Shown: one piece after another, positions 32,416 to 32,766 of the stretch | Layout of the letters: the number at the start of each line of letters is the position of its first letter | How positions within the stretch are numbered: position 1 is the stretch's first letter | NCBI GenBank assembly: GCA_020425695.1 | Contig: JAGQRE010000033.1 | Span: 1 to 32,766, forward strand | Direction: 5' to 3' | From: Planctomycetota bacterium | GTDB lineage: Bacteria; Planctomycetota; UBA8742; UBA2392 | DNA length: 32,766 nt | Position numbers and translations under genes: made by a program | Notes under the pieces: generated by a model | Told to the model about the DNA's origin: nothing | Databases searched by the model: none | Seen by the model: only the letters and a program-made list of their open reading frames with translations

Positions 32416-32766
32416 ATGCGACTCGACAAACTTACCGTGAAGACCCAGGAGGCCGTGCAGGACGCGGTCGAGATCGCGCGCAAGCGCAACAACCAGGCCC
32501 TTGAACCTGAACACGTAACCCTTGCATTGCTCAAGCAGGACGACGGCGTCGTGCGCCCGATGTTGCAGAAGGTCGGCGCAAACGTTGACCATGTCGCGAG
32601 CAAGCTGGAAGCCGAGATTGAGAAATTCCCGCAAGTGACGGGCTCCGCGCAGCCTTTTGCCAGCGGTTCGTTCAACGACGTGTTGCAGAAGTCGTTCGAT
32701 GAGGCCGACAAACTGAAGGACGAATACGTCAGCGGCGACCACTGGTTGCTGGCTGTGCTGGACCAC
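32416..32766 (+). CDS. clpB: ClpB disaggregase, N-terminal part (cut by window end)
   Basis: AAA+ chaperone that, with DnaK, rescues aggregated proteins. Only the first 117 codons are inside the window, and they form the Clp N-domain double repeat: MRLDKLTVKTQEAVQDAVEIA, then QALEPEHVTLALLKQDDGVV (repeat 1). Repeat 2 begins with SGSFNDVLQKSFDEADKL and ends DEYVSGDHWLLAVLDH, all typical for ClpB. GGAG precedes the ATG by 8 bases. A sigma-54-type promoter lies 43 bases upstream. The family call is based on the N-domain alone. Confidence 0.9.
   Translation, partial: MRLDKLTVKTQEAVQDAVEIARKRNNQALEPEHVTLALLKQDDGVVRPMLQKVGANVDHVASKLEAEIEKFPQVTGSAQPFASGSFNDVLQKSFDEADKLKDEYVSGDHWLLAVLDH

Noticed and set aside
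32326-32416. CIRCE or sigma-32 heat-shock element before clpB
   Set aside because: No TTAGCACTC-N9-GAGTGCTAA-like pair and no CTTGAAA/CCCCAT pair was found; the sigma-54 match is far better.

Overview
The window looks like bacterial chromosome of moderately high GC, gene-dense, with Shine-Dalgarno starts and many secreted or lipid-anchored proteins. A planctomycete-like bacterium is my best guess. The basis is a DUF1570-like gluzincin with TPRs, several small lipoproteins, an EF-hand secreted protein, and a short palindrome of a type I associate with planctomycete genomes. No rRNA or taxonomic marker is present, so this placement is inference.

Layout. 1-6150: the 3' part of RNase Y, then (opposite strand) a solitary 1430-residue NACHT/STAND-type NTPase whose C-terminus carries a PD-(D/E)XK-like nuclease signature (candidate defence gene), then a HIT hydrolase. 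6208-11301: an APC permease fused to two universal-stress domains, convergent with a 935-residue MORN/YwqK-like repeat lipoprotein. 11364-13300: a minus-strand operon of an HTH protein, an unknown protein and a SpoU/TrmH rRNA methyltransferase, divergent from mtnA. 14390-14703: tRNA-Pro(GGG) followed by a 22-bp inverted repeat that invades the tRNA 3' end, and two copies of a 74-bp structured repeat. 14777-19008: a lipoprotein, a DUF481 outer-membrane protein, and a histidine kinase translationally coupled to a response regulator.

19005-27359: redox and secreted-protein block. A NuoE-NuoF fusion subunit (minus strand) and, 4 kb away on the plus strand, a formate dehydrogenase alpha subunit. 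The latter is split by an in-frame TGA exactly at the active-site position, so it is read here as one 924-residue selenoprotein. The two proteins could form a soluble NAD-dependent formate dehydrogenase. Between them lie two tandem secreted genes sharing an unrecognised domain (the second also has eight EF-hands) and a LysM protein. 27395-29417: a lipoprotein, a mini transcription unit with attenuator-like architecture, and a RIO1-family kinase. 29637-32159: two more lipoproteins and a TPR-gluzincin. 32328-32766: an excellent sigma-54 promoter match before the start of clpB, which runs off the window.

The strongest items for a second look are the UGA-containing formate dehydrogenase, the C-terminal-nuclease STAND protein, the sigma-54-type clpB promoter, the tRNA-linked structured repeats, the attenuator-like leader before the RIO kinase, and the shared secreted domain.
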